From Buddleja alternifolia (lineage: Eukaryota > Streptophyta > Magnoliopsida > Lamiales > Scrophulariaceae), in contig CM033399.1 in the NCBI GenBank assembly GCA_019426215.1, positions 20,035,022 to 20,099,021 on the forward strand: a stretch of DNA of 64,000 bases, read 5' to 3'. Positions 35,061 through 45,404 of this stretch are shown piece by piece. The notes under the pieces are model-generated. The model worked only from the letters and a program-made list of their open reading frames with translations. It did not search any database and was not told the DNA's origin. Positions within the stretch are counted from its first letter, which is position 1; the number at the start of each line of letters is the position of its first letter. A program made the position numbers and the translations under genes.

Positions 35061-38000
35061 AAGAAAAAGGAGATGGATCCGAGCTTTCTTCGAATTTTGG
35101 CAATCCTTCGGGAAGTGAGAATTAATATTCCGTTTATTGACGCCATTCTCCAAATGCCGAATTATGTGAAGTTCTTCAAGGACATACTCTCCAACAAGCA
35201 GAAGTGGGAAGAGAATGAGACGGTGTGCCTCACGGAAGAATGCTCCGCCGTATTACTCAATAAATTGCCAACTAAGCTCCAAGATCCCGGGAGTCTCACA
35301 ATCCCATGCACGATTGGATCCCTATCATTCAAGAAGGTGTTATGTGACTCGGGGGCCAGCATCAATCTTCTTCCATACTCACTGTTTAAAAAGCTAGGCC
35401 TTGGAAATCCCAAGCCGACCTCAATGAGCCTTCAACTAGCCGACCGATCGATCAAGAGGCCCAAGGGGATAATCGAAGACGTTATTGTCCAAGTCGACAA
35501 GTTTTATTTTCCCGTTGATTTCGTAGTACTCGACATGGAAGAAGATGTGGAGGTACCATTAATCCTAGGGAGACCATTCCTAGCCACGGGTAAGGCGGTA
35601 ATTGACATTGCTAATGGTAAGCTTACCTTGAATGTGGGCGATGACAAAGTTACCTTTGATGTTTACAAAGTCCTTAAACATCCTATTGATCATGACTCGT
35701 GTTATCGAATTGATACATTTGACCATTTGATTGTTGAGTATTTACAGGACAATACAATTGAAAATTCTCTCGAACAGAATCTTATGAAATCCATGCAAGT
35801 GGACTCGGAGAAAGATGATCTAGTGGAAAAGGTTCTAAGCTTGGAGTACAAATCTTCCTCTCATTCGGGAGGATTCATCAAAGTTGATAGATCATTGTCA
35901 GGATCACCTCGCCCATCTATTGAAGAACCCCCCTCTCTCGAACTCAAACCCCTCCCCTCCCACCTTAAATATGTGTACTTGAACGACGACGAAACACTCC
36001 CATTGATCATTTCCTCATCTCTTTCAGGATCACAAGAAGAGCAATTAATGACGGTGTTGAGATCTCACAAACGGGCTTTTGGGTGGAAACTTGCGGACAT
36101 CAAAGGCATTAGTCCAGCGATATGTATGCACAAAATACTTATGGAGGACTCCACCAAGCCTACACGCCAACCCCAAAGGAGATCAAACCCACAAATCCAA
36201 GAGGTAGTAAAGAAGGAAGTGATTAAACTGCTCGACTCAGGTATAATCTATCCTATTTCTGATAGTGCGTGGGTGAGCCCTACCCAAGTGGTGCCTAAGA
36301 AAGGGGGGATAACGGTAATTGAGAATGCGAATAATGAGCTTATCCCAACTCGTATAATTAGTGGGTGGCGTGTATGTATAGATTACCGTAAGTTGAATGA
36401 TGCCACACGTAAGGATCATTTCCCCCTCCCCTTTATTGACCAAATGCTTGAACGATTAGCCGGGCATGATTTCTATTGTTTTCTAGATGGTTACTCCGGC
36501 TATAATCAAATTGCCATAGATCCTGAGGACCAAGAGAAAACCACTTTCACTTGTCCTTATGGCACATTTGCTTATAGAAGGATGCCATTTGGCTTGTGTA
36601 ATGCCCCGGCCACTTTTCAAAGATGCATGATGGCTATTTTTCATGATATGGTTGAAGATTTCCTTGAAATTTTTATGGATGACTTTTCTGTTTTCGGAAC
36701 AACTTTTGATATTTGTCTTGCTCATCTAAATGTTGTGCTTAAACGTTGTGAAGAAACCAACCTTGTTTTGAATTGGGAAAAATGCCATTTAATGGTCCGG
36801 GAGGGGATTGTGCTTGGCCACAAGATCTCTCAAAAAGGGATCGAAGTGGACCAAGCCAAGATTGAGGTCATTGAAAAACTTCCCCCGCCCACATCGGTAA
36901 AAGCTGTTAGGAGTTTTCTCGGGCATGCTGGTTTCTATAGGCGATTCATCTTGAATTTCTCTAAAATTGCGAAACCGTTGTCTAATTTGCTTGTTAAAGA
37001 TGCACCTTTTGATTTCAATTCTTCTTGTATGCAGGCCTTTCTTGATTTGAAGGAACGCTTAGTTTCCGCCCCTATCATGTCATCCCCCGATTGGAGCTTA
37101 CCATTCGAATTGATGTGTGATGCGAGTGACACCGCGGTTGGAGCGGTCCTTGGCCAAAGGAAGGAAAAAGTATTTCGAACCATTTACTATGCTAGTAAAA
37201 CTCTTAACGATGCACAATTGAATTATGCCACCACGGAAAAGAATTACTCGCCATAGTCTTTGCATTCGATAAATTCCACTCTTACCTCGTGCTAAACAAA
37301 GTGATAGTTTACACCGATCATTCGGCTTTAAAATATTTGCTTGCCAAGAAAGATGCTAAACCAAGACTTCTTAGGTGGATTTTGTTACTCCAAGAATTTG
37401 ATTTAGAGATAAAAGACAAGAAAGGCACCGAAAATGTAGTAGCCGACCACCTCTCACGATTAGAGCTAGTGAATGATCCGTTAGATGAGACACCAATTCG
37501 TGAGGAATTCCCGGATGAACACCTCCTTGCTATTTCTGAAAAAATTTCACCTTGGTATGCTAACTTTGCCAATTACATTGTTACGGGCCGTCTTCCCCCG
37601 GATATCACTTTTCATCAAAAGAAGAAATTTCTATCTGATGTAAAGCAATATCTTTGGGACGAACCCTTTTTATTCAAAGTTTGTGCAGATGGTTTAATTC
37701 GACGTTGCATACCCGAAACGGACGTGCATGCTATCCTATCTCATTGTCATGATATGGCGGTAGGTGGCCATTTTGGGCCTTCCAAAACGGTAGCTAAGAT
37801 CCTCCAATCAGGTTTCTTCTGGCCTACTCTTGTTAAAGATGCACATCATTATGTCAAATCTTGTGATCGCTGTCAACGAATGGGGAACATCTCTAAACAT
37901 CATGAAACGCCCTTAAATAGCATGTTAGAGTGTGAGTTGTTTGATGTATGGGGTGTGGATTTCATGGGCCCTTTCCCCAGTTCTTGTTCAAATAAATATA

Positions 38001-38836
38001 TCCTTGTTGCGGTAGACTATGTCTCCAAATGGGTGGAAGCCGTGGCCTTGCCTACTAATGATGCTCGGGTTGTCACTCGTTTTCTGAAGAAGCATATTTT
38101 TACTCGATTTGGAACTCCCCGAGCCATCATTAGTGACGGGGGCACCCACTTCTGCAACAGGCAGTTTGAACTTTTATTGACCAAGTACGGGGTGAAGCAT
38201 AAAATTTCGACCCCATACCACCCACAAACTAGTGGCCAAGTGGAGGTCTCGAATAGGGAGATTAAGCGTATTTTAGAAAAAACTGTCAACGCATCAAGAA
38301 AGGATTGGTCCCTTAAATTGGATGATGCTCTTTGGGCTTATCGGACCGCCTATAAAACCCCAATTGGCATGTCCCCGTATCGTCTTGTTTTTGGCAAAAC
38401 ATGTCACTTGCCCGTTGAACTCGAGCATCGTGCTTATTGGGCCATTAAGTTTCTAAATTTTGACTCTCAAAGTGTAGGTACACAACGTTTGCTACAACTC
38501 AACGAGCTCGAAGAATGGCGTCATCTTGCCTATGAGAACGCAAAACTCTATAAGGAGCGGACCAAAATGTGGCATGACAAACATATTCTCCCCCGGGAAT
38601 TCCACAAGGGAGAGCGGGTGTTGCTATACAACTCTCGACTCCGACTCTTCCCCGGGAAGCTTAAGTCTCGATGGTCGGGCCCATTTTTGATTTCCCAGGT
38701 CTATCCATCCGGCGCCGTCGAGCTTACAACAGATAAAGGACATACTTTCTTGGTCAACGCTCAACGTCTAAAACCTTACTTAGGGATGGATGGACCAAGA
38801 GACAAAGAGTCCTTCATCCTCGCGGACCCTTCGTGA
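35061..38836 (+). pseudogene. pol: Athila-1 pol: protease, RT, RNase H, integrase; one frameshift
   Basis: The protease active site is CDSGASINLLP; Asp is residue 600 of the open frame counted from 33549. Reverse transcriptase at about 36180-36890 has FMDDFSVFG (Asp-Asp at residues 1044-1045), the form usual in Athila instead of YxDD. RNase H begins near 37110 (LMCDASDTAVGAVLGQ). At about 37240 a one-base deletion shifts the frame, ending the ORF at 37256; the match continues from 37289 ([14 protein letters not shown]). Integrase has HDMAVGGH and CDRCQ (zinc-binding His and Cys) and the catalytic acids in [16 protein letters not shown] and QVEVSNREI. The stop is at 38836. Integrase after RNase H defines Ty3/gypsy. 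Confidence 0.95.
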
Positions 38837-39908
38837 TTCTTCGCTTTCAGTCGAGCTAATGACTCTAAACTAGCGCTTCTTGGGAGGCAACCCATGTTTT
38901 CTTTCCGTTTCCTTTTCTTTTTCCCTTATTATCCCGTTTGTTGCTTTATTTTCTAGTCTTACATCTTTGTTAGTTTGTGTTTTAAGTGTTTTGTCTCTTC
39001 CCTTTTGAAACAGGAAATGAAATTCTTTACAAAATATTTCTGAACGGGGCGCCCAAGCGCCGAGACAACAGGCGCCTAGGCGCCCGGTTCTGAAAGGGGC
39101 GCCCAAGCGCCGAGACAACAGGCGCCTAGGCGCCCGGTTCTGAAAGGGGCGCCCAAGCGCCGAAACAACGCCCGCCTAGGCGCGGGCATTACCAGAAAAA
39201 ATCCAGGTACGCTGTGTCGCGCGCCTAGGCGCCCAAACACGCGCGCCTAGGCGCCCGTTTCTGATTTAAACATATTTGTGGGTCAAACGGTCAAAATTCT
39301 TCACAAACTCTTCACAACTCCTCCCCCAAGCGATTTCCGGCGACACTCTCACCTTTTCCGGCCATCTCCACCGTGTTTCACCGCCACTTTCCATCAACAT
39401 CACTCGCTGCACAGTGGCCCCTCCTTCACATCCAACTCGGTGCGAAAATTTTGGGGAAAAAGGTGAGTTTTGGCTTTACCCTTCTTCCATTTCCGATTCA
39501 TAGACGACGAGTAGGTGCCTTACATTATATTTTGAGGATTATTTGGGGCTTCGTCCGATTGTGGATTGAATTTTTTTTGTTATTGCATTTGAGGACTTCT
39601 ATTGAATTTGTGGATCGTAATAAAAAATTGGGGGTTGTTGTTGTTGAATTGGATGATCTATTGTTATCAATTTGTGGGTTGAAATTGAATTTGTGGGTTG
39701 TTGTTGTTGAAATTGGATGCTATTTTGTTGATTAAATCTGTGGATTATTGCTTAAAGAATTGAGGAATCGGTTAAATCCGTGGATTGTTGCTAGATTGTG
39801 GGTTGCTCTCTGATTTTGGTGTGTTGTTGGGCGTTGACGATTGTTGTATTGGGTTGGTTGCATTTGGGTTGATTTGAGTAGTTGAGAAGTTGATCATTGT
39901 TGTTGCAA
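38837..39908 (+). other. Athila-1 spacer between pol and ORF3 with palindrome array
   Basis: About 1.07 kb without a credible gene. Near the start, 38848-38893 is a block (gctaatgactctaaac, gcgcttcttgggaggcaacc) also present after the pol remnant of copy B (50882-50927). 39042-39260 holds a tandem array: a 50-bp unit repeated about 2.7 times, each with two palindromes (GGCGCCCAAGCGCC and GGCGCCTAGGCGCC). These are followed by two more at 39220 and 39242. Beyond 39500 the sequence is T/G-rich with repeated ttgttgttg words. The 120-, 75- and 62-residue ORFs in it look like chance frames. Confidence 0.85.
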
Positions 39909-41216
39909 ATGACGAGAACTACCAACAGACCGTCCAAGGGTAAGAAAAAAGTGGGTGAGGGTTCCTCTAATGAGCCCGAGACTCCCGATAATACCCGTTT
40001 TGAAAACTCCCAAGTCCAAATTATGTGTCAGAGTTTGAGCACCCCCCGCACCCTTATTAAGGAGCACTATTTAACCACCCGGGGACAGCCCTCTGTGCAC
40101 GAATTGATACAGTTTCATCGCTTACAGTTTTTCTGTCAAAAGCCCGAGGCCATTCGTCTTCCTTGGGTCCTGGAATTCTTCAGCTCCGGGGTTTATGATG
40201 AGATTGAGACACGAGGATGGCTGGGGACTACCCTTTTGGTCCGGGGCAAACATGTCAATTATGAGTTGAGACAGATTAGGGAGAGCATAGGCACCCCGAC
40301 CCCTCAGACATGCGAGTTCACCACTCTTTACAATGCAGGGCGCCTCCGAGTTAGCCTGTCGGATATTTTGCGGGTTATTGGCCGAGAGGGGTGGGAATGG
40401 GTACCCGGAGAAGCTCATGTCCCCCGTAGGGCTCTATTACCCGAGGCTGCTTTCTGGCTCGACTTCATCCGATTCAATTTAATACCGAGTACCAATCGAT
40501 CAGAGGCAAACAAGGAACGGGCCACCCTCATCTACGCTATTATGTCCAAGAAAGCTGTGGACTTTGCCCGGGTAATCCACAAGTCTTTGACGGACCACTT
40601 TAGGAAGTTGAAGAATGAGTTAGGGCCGTTGATTAACAAAGAATTGGCTAAGCAAAAGGGAGAAGGTCCCACTCGGAAGATTCCCATCATTCTCCCGTCA
40701 CTGATCACAGCTTTATGCAAGGCGGCTAAGGTTCCCACATTTCCTATGGAGCGTACTGAGCTTCCTGGTTCTTATCTCACCGTGGTAGATGACGACTCCC
40801 AGGCTCCTCCACCACCAGCTACTTCCAAGAGGCCTCGCCCGTCTTCATCCCGGTCTACTAGCTCCCCACAGTTTCCACCTATGGATGCCGCCGCCATTAG
40901 ACAATTAAAGGATGAATTGAGGGATGAGTTGCGAGATGAGATGAGGGTGGTCATGTCCGACACTTGTGCTTATTTCCGTCAGCTTCTTGTAGAGCATGAT
41001 GCGTTTGTCGGTTGGGGGCCGTTTGATTATTCTACTCCTCCACCTTACCCGCACCCCCCGCCTCAGCAGCCCGCAGATATGCACGAGTCAGGTGCTCTCG
41101 TTCCTGAAGGAGGTGATGATGAGGCTCATAATGATGAGGGTAGCCCGTTGATTGATTTGGATGATCTCGGTGGAGAGGATGAGGATTACATTGACCGTTT
41201 TGGCACCACCGATTAG
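39909..41216 (+). CDS. Athila-1 ORF3 (env-like / putative plant transposon protein), 435 aa, intact
   Basis: An open frame of 435 codons from the ATG at 39909 (MTRTTNRPSKGKKK) to TAG at 41214-41216. The in-frame TTG at 39897 is a less likely start. Athila elements carry an ORF in this position, long called env-like; similar proteins are annotated as putative plant transposon proteins. Visible parts are a basic, Ser-rich N-terminus, a central domain (about residues 50-270) with FHRLQFFCQKPEA, REFYAN-like spacing and VNYELRQIRESIG, then a Pro/Ser-rich stretch, a charged heptad-like segment (LKDELRDELRDEMR), and a very acidic C-terminus. I see no signal peptide or strong membrane segment, so an envelope role is doubtful. 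The molecular function is unknown. Confidence 0.85.
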   Translation: MTRTTNRPSKGKKKVGEGSSNEPETPDNTRFENSQVQIMCQSLSTPRTLIKEHYLTTRGQPSVHELIQFHRLQFFCQKPEAIRLPWVLEFFSSGVYDEIETRGWLGTTLLVRGKHVNYELRQIRESIGTPTPQTCEFTTLYNAGRLRVSLSDILRVIGREGWEWVPGEAHVPRRALLPEAAFWLDFIRFNLIPSTNRSEANKERATLIYAIMSKKAVDFARVIHKSLTDHFRKLKNELGPLINKELAKQKGEGPTRKIPIILPSLITALCKAAKVPTFPMERTELPGSYLTVVDDDSQAPPPPATSKRPRPSSSRSTSSPQFPPMDAAAIRQLKDELRDELRDEMRVVMSDTCAYFRQLLVEHDAFVGWGPFDYSTPPPYPHPPPQQPADMHESGALVPEGGDDEAHNDEGSPLIDLDDLGGEDEDYIDRFGTTD

Positions 41217-42839
41217 GCTTATCTTGTTTTATTTCCATGCATTTTTTTTTTTTGTTTTTGGATATCTTTTGTTGGGTTGTTGGGTTGTTGGATATTTTAT
41301 GTTTTATGTTTGGATGCTTGATGTTTTCTTTCCATGCATGTTTCTCATTTTTGTTTGTCTCGTTTTGTTTTATTCTATTCTATCCAATGTTTGATGCTCT
41401 GTATGGCTAGCATTTGTTTACCTATGTAGTGATCGACACAGTGATTGCCATCCTTGGACTTGTTTGCCTTCAGTGGACTCGGGTTTGCTTTTCAGCTTCC
41501 CTATGGTGACGTGTACTTTGCCCTTCTCTTTTTCAAACATTGGGGACAATGTTCATGATAAGTGTGGGGGGGTATACTAGATCCATTATAGTCATGTTGA
41601 TTCATGTTTTACATATTTCGGTCCAAGTTTGGGGGGTGCTGTACCTCTACATGAAATGTGTGCAATTTTAATTTATTTTTTTTTTTGGATAGAATTTCAA
41701 CCCTTCACTTGAGGCATTGAGTATGGTTAATTTGAATACATGTTATGTTTTCTCTATCAATTTGGTTTTTAATGGCTATACACATCGTTCTTTGCTTATG
41801 GGATCCTAACTAGACTAGATTAACCTTAAGATGATTCACATATGCACCTAAATCGAAGGTAGAGGAGTTGAGTGGGCAATCATTTTGAAACACTTAAAGG
41901 CTTGATCCCGGAAATATCAACTTAGAATTTTCACATGTGTTATGAGTTGAGAACGTTAACTTTGTGTGCTTAATAATAATAAAAAGAGGTTGAACATTGG
42001 TATGACTGAAAAAGTCAGGCTTAATAGATACTGGGGGCGAAGAGCACCATGCCTAGAATACTGTACTATTTTGCTAATTTGAGCTAAGCTCAAGCCAATG
42101 CAAGTGTTAAGTGAATAAGGACCTAGTTTGATTTTGTGGCCTTTGACACTCGAGCGATTAAGCCCTTAGGAGTGTCTCCACATTTGATACCCTAAAGCCA
42201 TCTGGTTTAGGAGTTATTGGCCTAAAGCTCGTTACACGGGTGTCATAGAAAGCCTAAGAGGATCAAACATTGCACATGGTCTAGCCTCTAATGTTTCGAG
42301 TTGAAAGTGCATAAGATAAATCCGAAAGTGGAATGAAGTGATGAATTTTTAAGTGGCTATGAAGTTGTATTCAATTCTCGTACCATGTGAATAATCAAAA
42401 GTTGATAAATATGGGGTTAATGTTTGAAAAGTGGTAAGAATGCCACTTGACTATAATACTTGAGATTTATTACACTACACCCTTAGGATGATCTTTTCAA
42501 TGTTAAGGCGTAACATGAGCAAATGTGTGATGTGTATATATTTGTAATTTGAGCTTAAACAGATGAATTCATACCATTGTGTGCTATTAATCATTGTAAT
42601 TTACGTTGAGTGATCGGGGTTGAAAATCTTTCGATTTTGTGGGTATATCGTCTGCAAACCCTCACGAGACTATAACTCGTCCTTTGAGGTAACTAAAAGG
42701 TTCAAAGGCTTGTTGCATTCGCTAAATGCAACCGTTTACTCCACGAAAGTGAGTTAGGTAGTTTTCTTTTTGTTTCTCTCTTTGATTGATGATGTTTCCT
42801 TATCTTAAAACTCTTATTGCTCGAGGACGATCAATTGAT
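41217..42839 (+). other. Athila-1 3' untranslated region
   Basis: 1.6 kb between ORF3 and the polypurine tract. It begins with a T/G-rich run, then an inverted repeat aacattggggacaatgtt (41536-41553) followed at once by a polypurine-like tract ataagtgtgggggggt (41558-41573). From 41700 to the end it is colinear on the opposite strand with 21500-22700 (copy A) and 44930-46000 (copy B). No coding signal. Confidence 0.75.
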
Positions 42840-42853
42840 AAGTGTGGGGGTGT
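42840..42853 (+). other. Polypurine tract of Athila-1
   Basis: aagtgtgggggtgt directly precedes the 3' LTR start TGATAAGAGG. A similar tract occurs 1.28 kb upstream at about 41558, which may be an additional priming site. Confidence 0.8.
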
Positions 42854-44584
42854 TGATAAGAGGCATTTTTACGTGTTTTTAAGCCCCTTTGCGTTTATGT
42901 CTTAGGTTCATTTATCGCTTGATTCTTGCCACATGTGCGTTTAATTCGTGCATTAAGTGATTTCAGGTCTTAAATGGATACAATCAAAGAACGGGATGAA
43001 AAATGACGTATAAAACAAGTTTAGGCCAAATTGCTACGCACCCCTATGCTCAAGCGCCTAAAAACCCACGGCCAGGCGCCGGACAAGATGGAAATAACGT
43101 CAACATTCTGCTTACCACGCCTAGGCGCCATCTTGCCCACGCCCGGGCGCCGTATCTACACCACTTTCCACGTTCGAGCGCTATTTCCGTATGTTTAGAG
43201 GCCGAATTGGATGAAGTTTCCTTCTACAATGTTGTAGAACTATGTGTTAGCTTCAAATGAGGACTTGAATCATCCAAATCGGAGTTTCGTGGAGAAAGTT
43301 ATGAATGAAATACGATTGCTGCGCAGGATACATTGCATTTAATTTCAGCATTCTGAATCCCGCGCCCAAGCGCCGTAATGCCACGCCTAGGCGTGTCCAC
43401 ACCCGAATTGAGATTCTTTTCAGCCAAAAGATCATCATTTGATGGGGGAATGGAACATTTAAAGCCAAGAGGTCATCACATGTATGAGAGGGATGTCATA
43501 AGTATGTTTCTTAATAGATCTACTTTAGGAATTTTATACTACTCACTTTAAGAGTAGTGGAGGACACACTAGTGGGAGACACACACTAGGAGCTGATTTG
43601 TTGTGGTCTTCTTAAGGCATTTTTGAGCACAATGGACGGGACACATCTTGGAGGAGGGGAGAGAGAGAGGCATTTTGGCCATCACTTTTCACTCATCATC
43701 ATTCATCACCATTCTTGATCACTTTTGGAGGGGAATAAAGAGAGAGGAGTTAAGGATTGAAGTTCAAGAGCAAGGATCCATCATCAATCAATTGAGGGAG
43801 TTTTAATTATTTGCATTTACATGTTTATTTCCATGAGTATGTATATGTTTGTATTAGATTTTCTTAAGGCTTTGATGAGAGGCTAATATTGTAGAACTAA
43901 GGCCATGTGAAAGCCAATTTATGAATCAATATATGTGAAGTGAATTTTCGTATTAATTCTCATATTGCTTTGTGTGTTGATTTTGAGCTTTTATTACAAT
44001 CATGTGCTTGATCACCATATGCTTGCTATCTTGCCTAATCTAGTCATTCGAGAGAAGATAGGTTAGGGTTCAAATGAATCAACCCATCATCCGAAACTAA
44101 TGTGAAATTGCTCCTAGAAATAGGTAAAGATTTCCGGGTGCGGTTAGCCGGATTTATCCGGGGAAACTCTAGAACGTTAATGCGTGGTTATTGATTAGAT
44201 TCTCGGATAGACATATTTAGAGAACCATCAATTAATCATAGGATTATTATGTGCCGAGACATCGGGTAATAATTATCTGAGGAATTTCCACCAAAGCAAT
44301 AGGAGTCTAATAATTCGAAGAGTAGCTCATCTATATTGACGAGTAGATTCGGTTGTAGCATGTGCCTTAGTCATTTTATCATACGTGAGATTTAATCTAT
44401 AGTTCGTTTCTTTTTGGTTCGTCAATAGCTTACTCGTTTTATTGCAATCTACTTTTGTCCATTTTCATTAATCATAAACTAAAATTCAAGTTTCCGTGGT
44501 TCGACAACCCGGACTTTTTGTCCACTTATTACTACATACGTCTAGTGCACTTGCTATTATAGCACGTTAGCTTTTAGCGTGTCA
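42854..44584 (+). repeat. 3' LTR of Athila-1
   Basis: 1731 bp, from TGATAAGAGGC to gcgtgtca. Nearly identical to 31504-33235; visible differences include gatttcagg/gattttagg and atgtttagagg/atttttagagg. Palindrome clusters at 43045-43182 and 43361-43395 match those of the 5' LTR. Confidence 0.96.
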
Positions 44585-45404
44585 ACTATCCAATCAGTGT
44601 GAGACTTAGCACTTTCCTTGTCAAAGCAAGTGTCATACGAGTCGAATCTAAACGTCCAATTTAGATTGTTTGACTCGCGAACAGTCTTTATAAGATCAAG
44701 CACGCAACTCCACCGGTGCTCCTACTTATCAAAGAAGCAGTGGTGAGTACACCTCAATCTTGAGGACCTGTTTGTTCAATACATTTAATGCCACAATTAG
44801 ATTTATAAGAACAAACTCAATGCATTTTCTTAACCAATAATAATGTTCATACAATATAAATAAAATGCCTTCTTGAATCTAATTCCTCAATGGCATAGAG
44901 GGCATAACACCTAACAAAAAGAATGAGTTATAGTCACGTGAGAGTTTGCAGACGATATACCCACAAAATCTAGCAAATTTCAATCCCAACCAAATCAACA
45001 CACATCAACTTAATTAACAAGAAAACAATGGCATAAAATCATCCCTTTAAGCTCAAAAATATATGCATATCAAATACTTTTGCTCATGTGACACCAATAC
45101 TCGTAAAGACTTCATAGAGTGTAGTGAAAATAAATCTAAGGTATTATAGTCAAAACGCATCCTTACCAATTTTCGGACACTAATCCCATATCTATCAACT
45201 TTCGATCAAACATAAGGCACAAGAATCATAGGAAACCTCATACCCATTTAAATTTCATTATTCAAACTTTAAATTCATATGAAACTTCCATTCAATTCAT
45301 TAAGGCTAGATCATGTGCAATGTTTTAATCCATTAGGCTTTTTATGGCACCCATGTAACAAGCTTTAGATCAAGGACTCCCAAACTAGAAAGTTTTAGGG
45401 CATT

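Larger units (their letters stand above)
31504..44584 (+). mobile_element. Complete Athila-type Ty3/gypsy element 'Athila-1' (family 1), 13.1 kb
   Basis: Full structure: 5' LTR (31504-33235), tRNA-Asp primer site, gag, protease, reverse transcriptase, RNase H, integrase, spacer, ORF3, 3' region, polypurine tract, 3' LTR (42854-44584). The 5-bp target duplication ACTAT (31499-31503 and 44585-44589) is perfect. The LTRs (1732 and 1731 bp) show only a handful of differences by eye, so this is the youngest element in the window. Two frameshifts, near 33580 and 37240, interrupt gag-pol; ORF3 is open throughout. It could still be mobilised in trans. Confidence 0.96.
29319..44916 (-). mobile_element. 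Truncated minus-strand copia LTR hosting a solo LTR and a complete Athila
   Basis: Three pieces (about 29340-29839, 31341-31498 and 44590-44916) join to about 1.0 kb of a copia LTR on the minus strand. It starts TGTTAGGTGTTATGCCC at 44916 and matches other copia LTRs here, for example ccaccaacgtgtgattgggc near 29790. The distal 0.6 kb is missing at the joint with the inverted Tekay piece. It interrupts Athila copy B at 44917. The nested insertions each have a perfect target duplication, AATGG and ACTAT. Confidence 0.75.

Noticed and set aside
39042..39260. Regularly spaced repeats that could suggest a CRISPR-like array
   Set aside because: Spacers are themselves repeated, units are tandem, and the context is a plant retrotransposon.
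33397..39950. Similar starts MTRSSNKP (gag) and MTRTTNRP (ORF3) as evidence of duplication
   Set aside because: The match is only about eight residues and the following sequences are unrelated; could be chance or a shared start-site context.
31653..43260. 85-residue ORFs at 31653-31910 and 43003-43260
   Set aside because: Same position in both LTRs of Athila-1 and overlapping the palindrome cluster; no homology or coding pattern.
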